Assembly (NCBI GenBank): GCA_024811115.1
Contig: JAKOGH010000732.1
Location: 62,001-126,000 of the forward strand
Reading direction: 5' to 3'
DNA: 64,000 nucleotides
Origin: Terana coerulea
Lineage: Eukaryota; Basidiomycota; Agaricomycetes; Polyporales; Phanerochaetaceae
Below, piece by piece: positions 10,027 to 19,355 of this stretch; within the stretch, counting starts at the first letter, position 1; every line of letters begins with the position of its first letter. The translations under genes and the position numbers were made by a program. The notes beneath the pieces are model-generated. The model saw only the letters and a list, made by a program, of their open reading frames with translations. It ran no database searches and was not told where the DNA came from.

Positions 10027-10120
10027 TAGCGTCAGTGGATTGACAGATAAGCTAAGATCAAAGAGCTCTATGAGCTCTCAGTTACTCTAGTTTGAATGAA
10101 ATTTTGGTTCATCCTCGCTA
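10027..10120 (-). ncRNA. snR55: Box C/D snoRNA, snR55-like (18S Um1269 guide), host intron 2
   Basis: The C box AGGATGA (one mismatch to RTGATGA) is the complement of 10109-10115, D' CTGA of 10078-10081 and D CTGA of 10032-10035. A perfect 5-bp terminal stem TAGCG/CGCTA closes it (10116-10120 with 10027-10031). The guide before D is complementary over 12 nt to 18S GGATTGACAGAT. The fifth base points to the first U of GGAUUG, the yeast snR55 site Um1269 (human SNORD33 site). The D' guide is complementary over 12 nt to the 25S segment ACTCTAGTTTGA, so this may be a double guide. Confidence 0.85.
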
Positions 10121-10280
10121 GGTGAAGGAAAGAGAAAGCGCATCACAGAGACTCACCTATCCCCATATCTCCATTGTCCACTCTGCTCCCAACCCATCAC
10201 GCACGGCTTGTTCAAGCAGTCTGATCATCTGAAAAGAGGAGAGGTAAGCTGGCGAACTGGCAAGTAGACGAAACAAGTGA

Positions 10281-10380
10281 ACCGATCAGTGTAACTATGA
10301 CATAAAATACAAAGCATCGTATGAAGCACTGGTATAGTAGCTCCACACTCGAGGTAAACAAAATGGTTGTCATCTCGTCG
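10281..10380 (-). ncRNA. snR63: Box C/D snoRNA, snR63-like (25S Am2256 guide), host intron 1
   Basis: The D box CTGA is the complement of 10286-10289. The adjacent guide is complementary over 11 nt to the conserved 25S segment GTAACTATGAC. The fifth base upstream of the D box pairs with the second A of GUAAC, the yeast Am2256 position guided by snR63. A degenerate C box ATGACAA lies at the complement of 10367-10373. The D box is 57 nt from the 3' splice site. The C box is weak and the terminal stem poor, so the exact 5' end is uncertain. Confidence 0.68.
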
Positions 10381-10632
10381 AAGGATGGGGGAGAAAAACC
10401 AGCAAGACAAACTCACCATTGCACGGGCGACGGACGAAGAAACTGAGACAAGTGCGTCGCGGCAAAAATTGAGGACGCTACTTTAGGGGAGGCTCCGGCG
10501 TTTGCCGCGACGTCCGAGCACCAACATCCCTTTTCGGGAAGCCCTCGCTTCAAACTTCGAGTCGCAGATCGGGCCCGCACCCGCTTGAGGGTCCAGACTG
10601 TACTTCGCAGCACAAGTACTCTTCATGTTAAC

Positions 10633-11885
10633 ATGACTATATTTTCTAGGCATTTACTTCGTCGCACAGCGGAATGGGGCTTTCCAGCTCGCACGGTGTG
10701 GCGGCCAGCACGCATGCTGTCTACCCGAAATGGTCCGATTGACCTGGAGTACGACAAGCTGGTACCGCCAGACGGCAACGAGACTGAGAATGCTCTGGTC
10801 ATCATGCATGGTCTGTTGTATGTTCGACTTGTATGCCCTTGGATTTCTCCCCTGACTGACTACGTTGCCTTAGTGGAATGAAGAGGAACTGGCTTTCGCT
10901 GTCTAAAGCGTTTCTCCGGGATCTCAACCGCCCGGTTTATAGTCTGGTAAGCCGGTCCACCACTTATCTCAGCCACAACATGCCAATGTAAATCTTCGCG
11001 TTTAGGATCTGAGGAACCACGGATCATCTCCCCATGCTGAGCCTATGACGTACGCGGCGATGGCTGAGGATGTTCTCGAGTTCTGCTACAAACACTCGCT
11101 TCGTAATATCTCATTACTCGGACACTCCATGTAAGTCAACGCTGTGTCTCCCAATTCCCAGTTTCTCACTGTCTTGAGTTAAGGGGGAGGCAAAGTAGCG
11201 ATGTCTGTCGCCCTTAGCCCGGACTTGCCCGAGGACCTCCTGAGGCATCTCATTATCGCAGACATGGCGCCAGCGAAAGGCGCGCTGTCGTCCGAGTTCC
11301 AGGGCTACGTCGATGCGATGAAGAAAATTGAGGAGAGTAAGGTCACTACGAGGCAAGAGGCGCAGAAGATCCTTGCGCCCTACGAACCGGTACGCTACTA
11401 CAACCCAAGAACATTCCCCAGTCTGACCGTGCCTTGTCAGGACGCAATGACCCGCGCGTTCTTACTCACGAACCTTCTTCCCCAAGCGCATGATCACCAC
11501 CACCATCCCTTAAAGTTTCGAGTTCCTATCGAGGTGATTGGTAAGGCGATCTCGGACATTGGTGGCTTCCCCTACGAGACCGGCGAACGTGCCTGGGACG
11601 GTCCGACACTGTTCATCAAGGGAACAAAGAGCAAGTACATAAATAACCACAATATTCCTATCGCGAGGGAATTCTTTCCCAACATGGTTCTGGAGACTAT
11701 AGAAACGGGACATTGGGGTATGAATGGTGCATGATTCACGTATGACATCGACGCTGACTCAGAGTTTGCAGTACACGCAGAGAAGCAAGTTCAATACGAA
11801 ACTTACTGCACCTTGATTCTGACCTTCCGGTTCCAGGCCGAACGAATTCAAGAAGTTGGTGACGGGCTTCATTCAATCCGCCTAG
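10633..11885 (+). CDS. ABHD11-like alpha/beta hydrolase (yeast IMO32/EAT1 family), one frame break
   Basis: This is a serine hydrolase of the mitochondrial ABHD11/Eat1 group. The N-terminus (MTIFSRHLLRRTAEWG, basic) suggests mitochondrial import. The core holds ALVIMHGLFGMKRNW (oxyanion region), SLDLRNHGSSPH, the nucleophile elbow GHSMGG split by an intron, DMAPAKGALSSEFQGYV, FIKGTKSKYINNHN (acid region) and the final ETGHWVHAEKPNEF (catalytic His). Exons join in frame through about six introns, except for one extra G in the five-G run at 11183-11187 after the intron in GHSMGG. The last intron (11785-11836) has a GC donor (GCAAGT). The start chosen lies 48 nt inside a longer frame from 10585. 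Confidence 0.85.
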
Positions 11886-12005
11886 ACGATATAGAATATA
11901 GACGTGCAGTTATCAACATACACTTTCAAATAATTGCTACATGCTGTGAGTCGTAACGCTGGATGGCATACTCGAGCGATAATTTGAACTCGATGCCAAC
12001 AGGTC

Positions 12006-13888
12006 TCAGAATGACGCGCTCTGCCTCGCAAAATATGCACTGATAAACTCCTGTTCCCAGTTTTCGTTCCATGGCCACTGCAAGTCGTAGTTGTCCAGCT
12101 CCAGCTGCCGAGCCGTAGAGGTGCTTCGGCTCTGCCCCGAAGTTTCCGACGACATCGAGTCCACGCTGGTCGCATACGTGCATGCCAGCGACCCGCACGA
12201 TGCGTATGTGTCGCTTTCTGGGATGGGTTGCCGATTGTCATCTGCAGACGTCGGACTTATGACTCCGCTAGCCTCGAGCAGTGCGAGAATGTGCTCCAAG
12301 GCTCTGCTGTCGTCGAGCGAGGAGGAGAAGCTCGCCTCTGAGGGCCCAGAGGACGAGCCCGGTGGCGACGATGTGATTTGCGACTCGCGGTCCGCTGAAC
12401 GCAAGGCGATCATGGCTGTGATGGAATGCCGCGTGCGCTCTTCCACGTCTTGTGGCAGGAGGAGCTGGCGCAGGAGGCGTGGTTTCGCTTGGGAAGGTGC
12501 AGGTTCACCGGCTGTTTTGCTGGCAATGTGAGATGGTAGAAGCAATGGCCGGATTTGGCTGCTTGGGCGAGGTGGTATAGACTGTTCTGTATCGGCGCTG
12601 GAGTCGGGGCTAGTGCGTTCCTCGCGATCACTCTCTTGGCTCCCCTGCGAGCTGACTTTACGGGCCTTGGAAAACAGGTACGGCGGGGGATCCATTGTCA
12701 GAGAGGTACGCTTCTCGAAGCGTTCCGGTGTGTATGGAGGCTAATATATACACAATATCAGTAACGCCGAAGCCGTGCATGTTCATTCCGCGACGTACCG
12801 ACGACACTCTTGGGCTCTCTTCATCATCATCGTCATATTCCGAGCCGCTGGAGTCGTGCACCGACTGTGTATACAGTGGCAACGGCGTCGAACACCGGCT
12901 GAAGCGAAGGCGTAGAGGGGCCGTGTCCTTTTCGTTTGGAGTCCCGGAAGACGAGTCTCCGAGGCTTGAGCCGTCTTCGCTGTTGACCACATACAACCGT
13001 GATATGGCACGCTTGACGCGGTGCTCGCAAAGGGTCTTGGCCTCTGGAGATGTTACTTCGGCTTGTGGTGAAGCAACATTGCGATGCGAAAGTTTGGTTG
13101 GTGAAAACGGCCGTTGCATATCAGGCGAGGGACGGCTTGGAGCGCTCGATGCGGACACTGCGCGTTGTGATGTGGGCGTAGAGCAACCATCTGGGCCGCC
13201 CTCGAGAGGGTCGTAGACCTCGGCGGCATAAGAGACAACGGAGACATCAACGTCGTTGCAGATTACCCTGCGGGCACCGGGATGTAAAGTGGTCGGCATC
13301 AAAGACAGCGTGCTCGAGGTGGGTGCCCATCTGTGTTACTTGGTCAAAAACACCGCTCAAACGTACTGTCCAGATGCTGACTGACCTTTGTCCTATCTGG
13401 CGGGCAAGAGCAGCCTCGAGGCCGACAAATACTAGAAAATTTTGGTCAGGTATGCTCACTGATGAAGTCACTTAGACTTACGGGATTCGAGATCGCTCTT
13501 ACTTCTCGTAACGCGTCTCTCAGGGCTCACAGCGGGCACGGTCAAGGTGGACGATGGCGTGGGCCTTCTTGTTTCAGCAGCATTATTGAGGGCGTCGCCT
13601 AGCAATTATGTCAGCCATCGCAGCAGGTAAAGGCGTATGAACAAGCAGGCACTTACGACTACGCTTCAAGACGCTCATGCCTTTGCGGAGCGACGGCTGC
13701 GCTTCTGAAGAAGCACTCTCGGGCGACGTGGAGGGGCTCCCCAAAGCGAGCTCGACATCGGCGGCCTGGTCGTCGGACTTGGGCTGGGTTGGACGCCGAG
13801 CGAGGGATTGGAAGCAGAGATATAGAAAGCGGAAGGGTGTAAGGACTGTGTGAAGGATAACATAGAAATGTTCAGTAAGGAGCGACAT
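12006..13888 (-). CDS. Unknown Ser-rich protein with N-terminal membrane segment
   Basis: I do not recognise the family. Reading the minus strand from 13888, the first exon gives MSLLTEHFYVILHTVLTPFR, a likely membrane anchor. It is followed by a charged linker (DDQAADVELALGS) and RKGMSVLKRS. Further exons give TRSKSDLES and FVGLEAALARQIGQ. A long Ser/Pro/Asp-rich middle follows (about 13300-12760, with GSEYDDDDEESPR and RRGMNMHGFGVT). A second Ser-rich exon (12695-12006) ends LDNYDLQWPWNENWEQEFIS and SASF. The disordered composition suggests a fungal signalling or adaptor protein; exon borders are approximate. Confidence 0.6.
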
Positions 13889-15186
13889 ATTGACAAGACG
13901 TCAATAATGGAAACAAGAGGGCGACATTCTGAATGTTCTTGTACCTCCCCAAGGGCTGACGTTGTGAGTGTCGTTTCGATTGAGACTAAACGCGGCTGAC
14001 TATAGGAAACGCAAATGCAGCTGTCGGTCAGGATATGAATCTCCGCCTGATGCAGCACCGGCTTTCGTAGTTTGCTGTACTCAAACTCAGAAAGCGCATA
14101 GAACGAGCAGCACTCAGATAGGATTTAAAACGTATGTCCAACATTGGGTACCCACTAGGTAGTGCTGGTGAGCGCGAACACTATACCTTCCATAAAGGGA
14201 CTGCGCTTATTACATAAGCCGTTCCTCGTGTTGATTGGCTTACCCAAGTCTTCAACTGCGCCATTGTTCGACGAATAAGGCCACCTCGGTGCGTTGTACT
14301 GCATACATGTAGCCATCTCAAGATCTCATAGCCTCTCAAGCTGTTGCAGCTGCTGACGGATGATGCGCTCAGGATAAATGATCACGATCATAGGGGGTCT
14401 CCTATGTTTGGAGACTAGAAATATGCCCTGATGACCACTTGACTCGGAAGTAAGTAGGCTTACTATGAGCGATTCATCAAGTACTATGGCTACAAGCGGT
14501 TCGAGCGACGTTCGACATTGCCAGGTAAGGCTAGTGTTGCGCAAGGGATGTCCGCGTAGCCTTGTAACTTGTGGCCCATTGAGGTCTGACAACTCGATTG
14601 CCGCCTAAAACTGTTCATGCCGTGCTGCGCACCATGCTTTAGGGAACACCGCACCATCTGGTACTGCCTTCCTGACCTGATCACAGCCTCGTTCCAGGAC
14701 TTCAGTCTACACGAGTATCGTACAAACCTAATACAGTTGAATCGTGCAGAGTCGGAACAAACTCGCCGCTTTAGGTCGGCCTAATTCAGCATATCCAGCC
14801 AGTAGAAAAGGTGCGTCTTCCCTCCTCCCTCTAATGCACTCTCGAACCCCTCGCACACCCCATTCACCTCGTCTTCCACTGAACCGGCAGCGCTGTCTCT
14901 GGCATTGGCGTAAGTACCGATATCATTCATTTGCTTGATATCAGGCTCGCCTGAACGAACGAGACCGTGACTGTATATTCATCCAGGACGACCTGCATAA
15001 GCCCTCTATACGCCGTAACCCTTGCTGTGTTCCCCATAAACAGTTGGTAATGTAAACCGTACATCATAAGGACAAGGCTCGCTTGGCTGATCCATAATCA
15101 CTCCACACAGCGGACGTTTCAAACAGCGCCACATACCTTGCTACTAGTACTCAATGCCTAATACTAGTACTACTTCGATCCAAGAC
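13889..15186. other. Intergenic, possible gene remnant
   Basis: No supported gene. An 88-codon minus-strand frame at 14326-14592 (LEPLVAIVLDESLIVSLLT, ending QQLQQLERL) has protein-like composition but no recognised family and no flanking exons. It could be a relic. Confidence 0.35.
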
Positions 15187-16206
15187 ATGTATAGCCCCAG
15201 GGCCACAAGAAGACGTAGGGTAAGTGATTGTTCCTTTGCTTCTCTTTATCAATTAAGTGTAATTTTCAGCTGGCGTCGGACCTCCCCCCGCTTCATCTGG
15301 CCGAGCTAGTTATGGATACAATTCACGACCCTATCTCCCCAGTCACTGCCAGTGTCATTTTGAGCCACGGAATTGACGGGAATACCCTTTCTGGGAGCCC
15401 AGAGGATGTCATTCTAGCGTACGTCTGATCCAACTTGAAAAGTCTGATTTGGGACTGACAGTTTTGTCTAGGATAACCCCTGGGTTAGCCTCCGACAGTC
15501 GAGTCATGACGGGCGTTGCTCAGACACTACGCCGAGTATCTCAGACCATTGTACCACCACCTGCGATCAGCCGCACAAGGGTCACATTGGCCGAGATTGT
15601 GGACCGACTCCGCGACGCCGGAGATTCTCAGTCACTCCTACCCGTTATACAGCCCGCACCTCCGCGCGACGGTGAAGTCCCCCAGTGGGAGCTAGACCAT
15701 GACGACCCCGGGAGTACCGCTCCCATCATGCCAGCGTCGCAGGCTGGGGAGACGGAGAGAGAGGAGGAGGATCTTCAATCCGAAACCACGGAGTACTTTG
15801 ACGTCGATCCGTACGATCCCGCCTTTTCTCTCGCGCCATCGCCGACCATGCCTTTGGTTGGTCTTGGCGAAGCCGACGGGCATTTGCCGTCTCCCGTAAC
15901 CTCTGAGCACGTATCAGAGGCTACCGAAGACGGCAACTATACTAACAGAACGACCTGGACGAGGTCGAGGTCGTTCACGAGGTCGCAACCAACTTGCGCA
16001 GTTCTTCGCGCGTGTCTTCGAGCAGGCATCAAAGCAGCAGCTCGGCGAGCCCAGAGATCAGCACCGCCCTACTTGACGCAGAGGCGAATTCTCTTTTGGC
16101 ACTCACAGATCCAGTGACCCTGGCGTTGAGGCTTGAGTTTGCAATTGCGCATAACACGCCTCGACGCCACGGTCGTTCATCCCGTGGGTACAGCGGTTCC
16201 AGGTGA
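15187..16206 (+). CDS. Unknown acidic Ser/Pro-rich protein
   Basis: No family recognised. Exon 1 starts ATG 15187 (MYSPRATRRRR) and splices at GTAAGT to LASDLPPLHLAELVMDTIHD. After a second intron (donor GTACGT near 15420, acceptor near 15472) comes ITPGLASDSRVMTGVAQTLR, RTRVTLAEIVDRLRDAG, then an acidic region with TEYFDVDPYDPAF. The last part, DLDEVEVVHEVATNL and LALTDPVTLALRLEFAIAH, is in another frame. A 1-nt indel or an unrecognised tiny intron must lie near 15940. The Ser-rich, acidic composition suggests a mostly disordered protein. Confidence 0.55.
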
Positions 16207-17166
16207 AGGACAGGCAACTCGTGCAACCATAGCACCCGGCCCCGCCACTAGCCAGCGAGATGTCGCCGGAGCAACGCCATTGCAGACCGCACCAAGAATC
16301 TTATGCCCGACCGTCCGCCCAACTTCTGCAAGATACAAAGACGCAAACACTCAAGCTGGTAACTGACTGAATGATATCGATGTGAGACACACTCCAGCAT
16401 TGGCAGGGACACTCGTGAATTCTCTACAGAATACGTTTCAATCGCAGTATGCACTGTAGTCTGTATTGCTTCAATTAGCGATATTTACGTTCAATTGGTC
16501 GCTTCGAGCTCGTCGCTGGTCGCGCAGAATCGCTTCCGTTACCTTGCGTCTTGTCTCGTTTATGTACCAAACCTATGGGAGTTTGAATCAACGCTTCACA
16601 GAGTTGAACATAAATACTATACGGTTCATAGCCGTACCATGCGGGCTCGTTACCGCTGTCGCTGTCGACATCCACCGAACGTTCACCTCGAACTCCGCGC
16701 TTTGCTGGCGCTCCGAGTCCGCGATAGCCAAATAAGCCCAAGCATTGATGGGTTTCCCACGAGCGCCTCGAAATACCCGCTAGACAAGCGCCCGACGCCT
16801 TTAGCCAGTTGCCAACACTCTGCGCACCAACGCACACCCAACGAACATGCAACAAATACCCTCCTACGGGCTTACGAGCAGTACAAAGCGCGACATATCT
16901 ATTTCCTTCCGCAAAATCTGATAAGGCGTGATGGTAGCTATTTTCCGAATTTGATTACGAAATCATTGTCTTCAGTCATTGTTGACCGGACAATAAGGGC
17001 GACCTTGCCGAGCATTGAGGTGGTGACAACCGCTTTGCCTCTTAACGGCGGGGCTTAGCCTTCAGAATCTCTCGTTCATCCTCCTCGAGACTGGTTCTCG
17101 CGTGTGTTACAGTGTAGCTGGGATTGCTTTCCGCTCGACTACGATTTCCCTACAGCTTCGTGACGA
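16207..17166. other. Intergenic upstream of AA14 LPMO
   Basis: A 187-codon plus-strand frame (16495-17058) and an overlapping 126-codon minus-strand frame are open, but neither shows domain features, intron signals or natural composition. I treat the stretch as the upstream region of the LPMO gene. Confidence 0.4.
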
Positions 17167-19044
17167 TGATGTCCTCGACCGTCTTCCTGACTTTCATTAC
17201 CTTCACATTCCTTTTCCCCATAGTTCATGGACATATAGGTGAGCTGCCATTTATCTGTGCAAGTTGCAGGATTCTCACTTCGTCTTACCACAGCCCTATG
17301 GCACCCCTCGATGTGGGGATTCAACGCCACAGACAAGAGCTATCCATACGACAACCGGCCAGTCGCACCTTTACTAGCCATGCCTTTCAATCAATGGTGG
17401 TTTCACAATCATCTGGATAAGCCTCCCAATGAGGGCGATTTCTTTGAGCTCCCAGCGGGAGGAACGGCGACCACCGAGCTCGCTTGCAACAAAGGCGCGA
17501 CGACATACTTCAACTCCTCCGAAGGCGGCGACATCCGCGACCCGAACAACCCTAACGACCCATGCCCTGGCTCCGACATGAGCGAATGGCATACGAACGG
17601 CATCAACGATCTGTTTGGCTGCTCACTGGGGATCACGTACAAGAGCGACGTCACGCAAGTCAAACCTGAGGACTTCACGGTTTTCAGCGTGAATCAGACG
17701 TGCGTGTGGACTCGCTTCACGGACTTCCAGGTCCCTGCCGCTATGCCTCCCTGCCCAGAGGGCGGGTGTATTTGCGCATGGTTCTGGATTCACTCGCCTG
17801 ACAGCGGTGGTGAACAGAGTGAGCATTTCATTACTTCCATTCTTGCCCAATGCTAAGCATACAATTCCATCTTAGACTATATGAACGGCTTCAGATGCAA
17901 TGTAACAGGAAGCAGTTCCAACGTTGCTCTTGCGGCTCCTCAGGTACCTCGTCGATGTGGAGCCGATCCCCAGAACGGGAAGATGCAAGGAGCCCCTGGG
18001 AACTGCACATACGGTGCAAAGCAACCTTTCTACTGGTTCCAACAGGACCAGAACAACGTGCGTATAACTCCCTTTGCCTTCTGCTCTTCCCCGCAATGCT
18101 TACTCAACTGAACCTTGCTCCGAAACAGATGTTCGAAGGCACCTATTCTCCTCCGCGGTACCTCGATATGTACAACTTTCTTGACGGCGCGCAGCCCGAC
18201 ATATTCCAGAACTCCTACCCATCCGGCATTCCCCCACCAGGACCCAACTCAACGGTTGTACCGAAGGCGGTGCCCTTCAATGCTCAGGCAGCTACCCCCG
18301 ATCCCACCACATCTCTGTCGTCTTCGGCTTCTCTTGTCCCGAGCGGATCGTCGTCGTCGTCCTCAGCTACTTCATCATCCGCTTCCGCACCTACGGTATC
18401 GGTGTCCCCAGGTAGCTTAAGTTCATCATCCGCGCGCTCGTCTTCGTCCGCGGCAATACCGTCATCTTCTCCACCGTCGGTATCTGTCGCTACTGTGACC
18501 GCTACAGTCATCAGCACTGCGACAGTCACCCAAGCCTCGCCCACCCCCTCATCTGCCAGTACAAGCACGGTGCTAAACATCGTCTATGTCACTGTCACAG
18601 ATACGACTGGAGGGGATGCTCCTACCACGCTGTCCGGTACATCCGCGACATCCACCGTATTTGATGCTACTGTGGTGATAACGCAGACAGCCCCGGCGGC
18701 ATCTGCTGCAGTCCCGACGGTCGGTCTCGCTACGACGAATGCCACCGGTGCTTCCGAACGGCTCGTTCAGTTCGACGCCTTAGACGCATCCCCATCTTCA
18801 AGTACACTGCAGAACGCTACAGCTACGGACAGTCCAGCAGCAAGGATGTGGTGAGTTTATTGGCTCTATCTACCTCTGTCGATACAGTGCTAACTCGGTC
18901 ATTAGCAAACGTAGCAACGCTCTGTCGAGCACATCATCATCTGCATCTCTTCAGCGTCGGGCATCGTACTTCAAGACTGTGCCTGGCTTGCACAGTCATA
19001 GGAAGCTGAAGAAACGTTCCAGCATCTGGAACCCCTTCCTGTAG
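17167..19044 (+). CDS. AA14 lytic polysaccharide monooxygenase, long Ser/Thr-rich tail
   Basis: This is a secreted copper enzyme of CAZy family AA14, known to attack xylan on cellulose. The signal peptide is MMSSTVFLTFITFTFLFPIV-HG. Cleavage leaves His1 of the mature enzyme (HIALWHPSMWGFN after intron 1), the first ligand of the copper histidine brace. The second brace His lies in SEWHTNGINDL. Other family blocks are [75 protein letters not shown] and MYNFLDGAQPDIFQ. A Ser/Thr-rich linker of about 190 residues follows. A final exon encodes a basic tail (CKRSNALSS ... RKLKKRSSIWNPFL). About five introns; all exons are in frame. A paralogue lies at 58896-60303. Confidence 0.92.
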
Positions 19045-19355
19045 TAACTCGATATCGATCCCAACGATGATACTCATCCCGATGTACAATTATCTTACGC
19101 ATCCCTGTAACCCTATCATACCAATGTTGTACCCATAACACCTTGATAAGCAATGAATGACTCACTCTGTATACTGGATGACTCTGAGCTCTCGATACCG
19201 AGACCCAATGTGAACCATACGTAACCGGTCCCGTCACGGTAGTGTTATGGGCGCTTGAAGCGAACGCAGAAAGTCTCGTCTTCCGAATTGTATCTTGTTC
19301 AGCCCTCCCCTTTCCTTCCACTGCCAACACTCTCGTTTCCTGTACTGCATCTACG
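19045..19355. other. Intergenic between LPMO and beta-tubulin
   Basis: This 311-bp gap between two plus-strand genes must contain the LPMO 3' end and the tubulin promoter. CT-rich tracts precede the tubulin ATG; no other feature is visible. Confidence 0.4.

Larger units (their letters stand above)
9231..10620 (-). ncRNA. Spliced snoRNA host transcript (probably non-coding)
   Basis: On the minus strand a series of small exons is delimited by strong splice signals. Exon 1 is about 10620-10417, exon 2 10228-10157, exon 3 9977-9916, exon 4 9742-9676, exon 5 9506-9486 and exon 6 from 9410 on. Donors are GTGAGT, GTGAGT, GTAAGT, GTGAGT and GTGTGT. Acceptors follow pyrimidine tracts such as CTCCTCTTTTCAG and ACATCCCTCTCAG. 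Introns 1-4 are 169-188 nt, about three times the usual length here, and each holds a box C/D snoRNA or candidate. Exon 3 has stops in all three frames, arguing against a protein product. An open frame through exons 4-6 (for example FAAPCLHTGEYHLVPSGV) lacks an ATG. The 5' end lies just upstream of, and divergent from, the ABHD11 gene. Outer ends are approximate. Confidence 0.7.

Noticed and set aside
16495..17058. 187-codon plus-strand ORF upstream of LPMO 1
   Set aside because: Low-complexity composition, an overlapping frame on the other strand, no splice or domain support.
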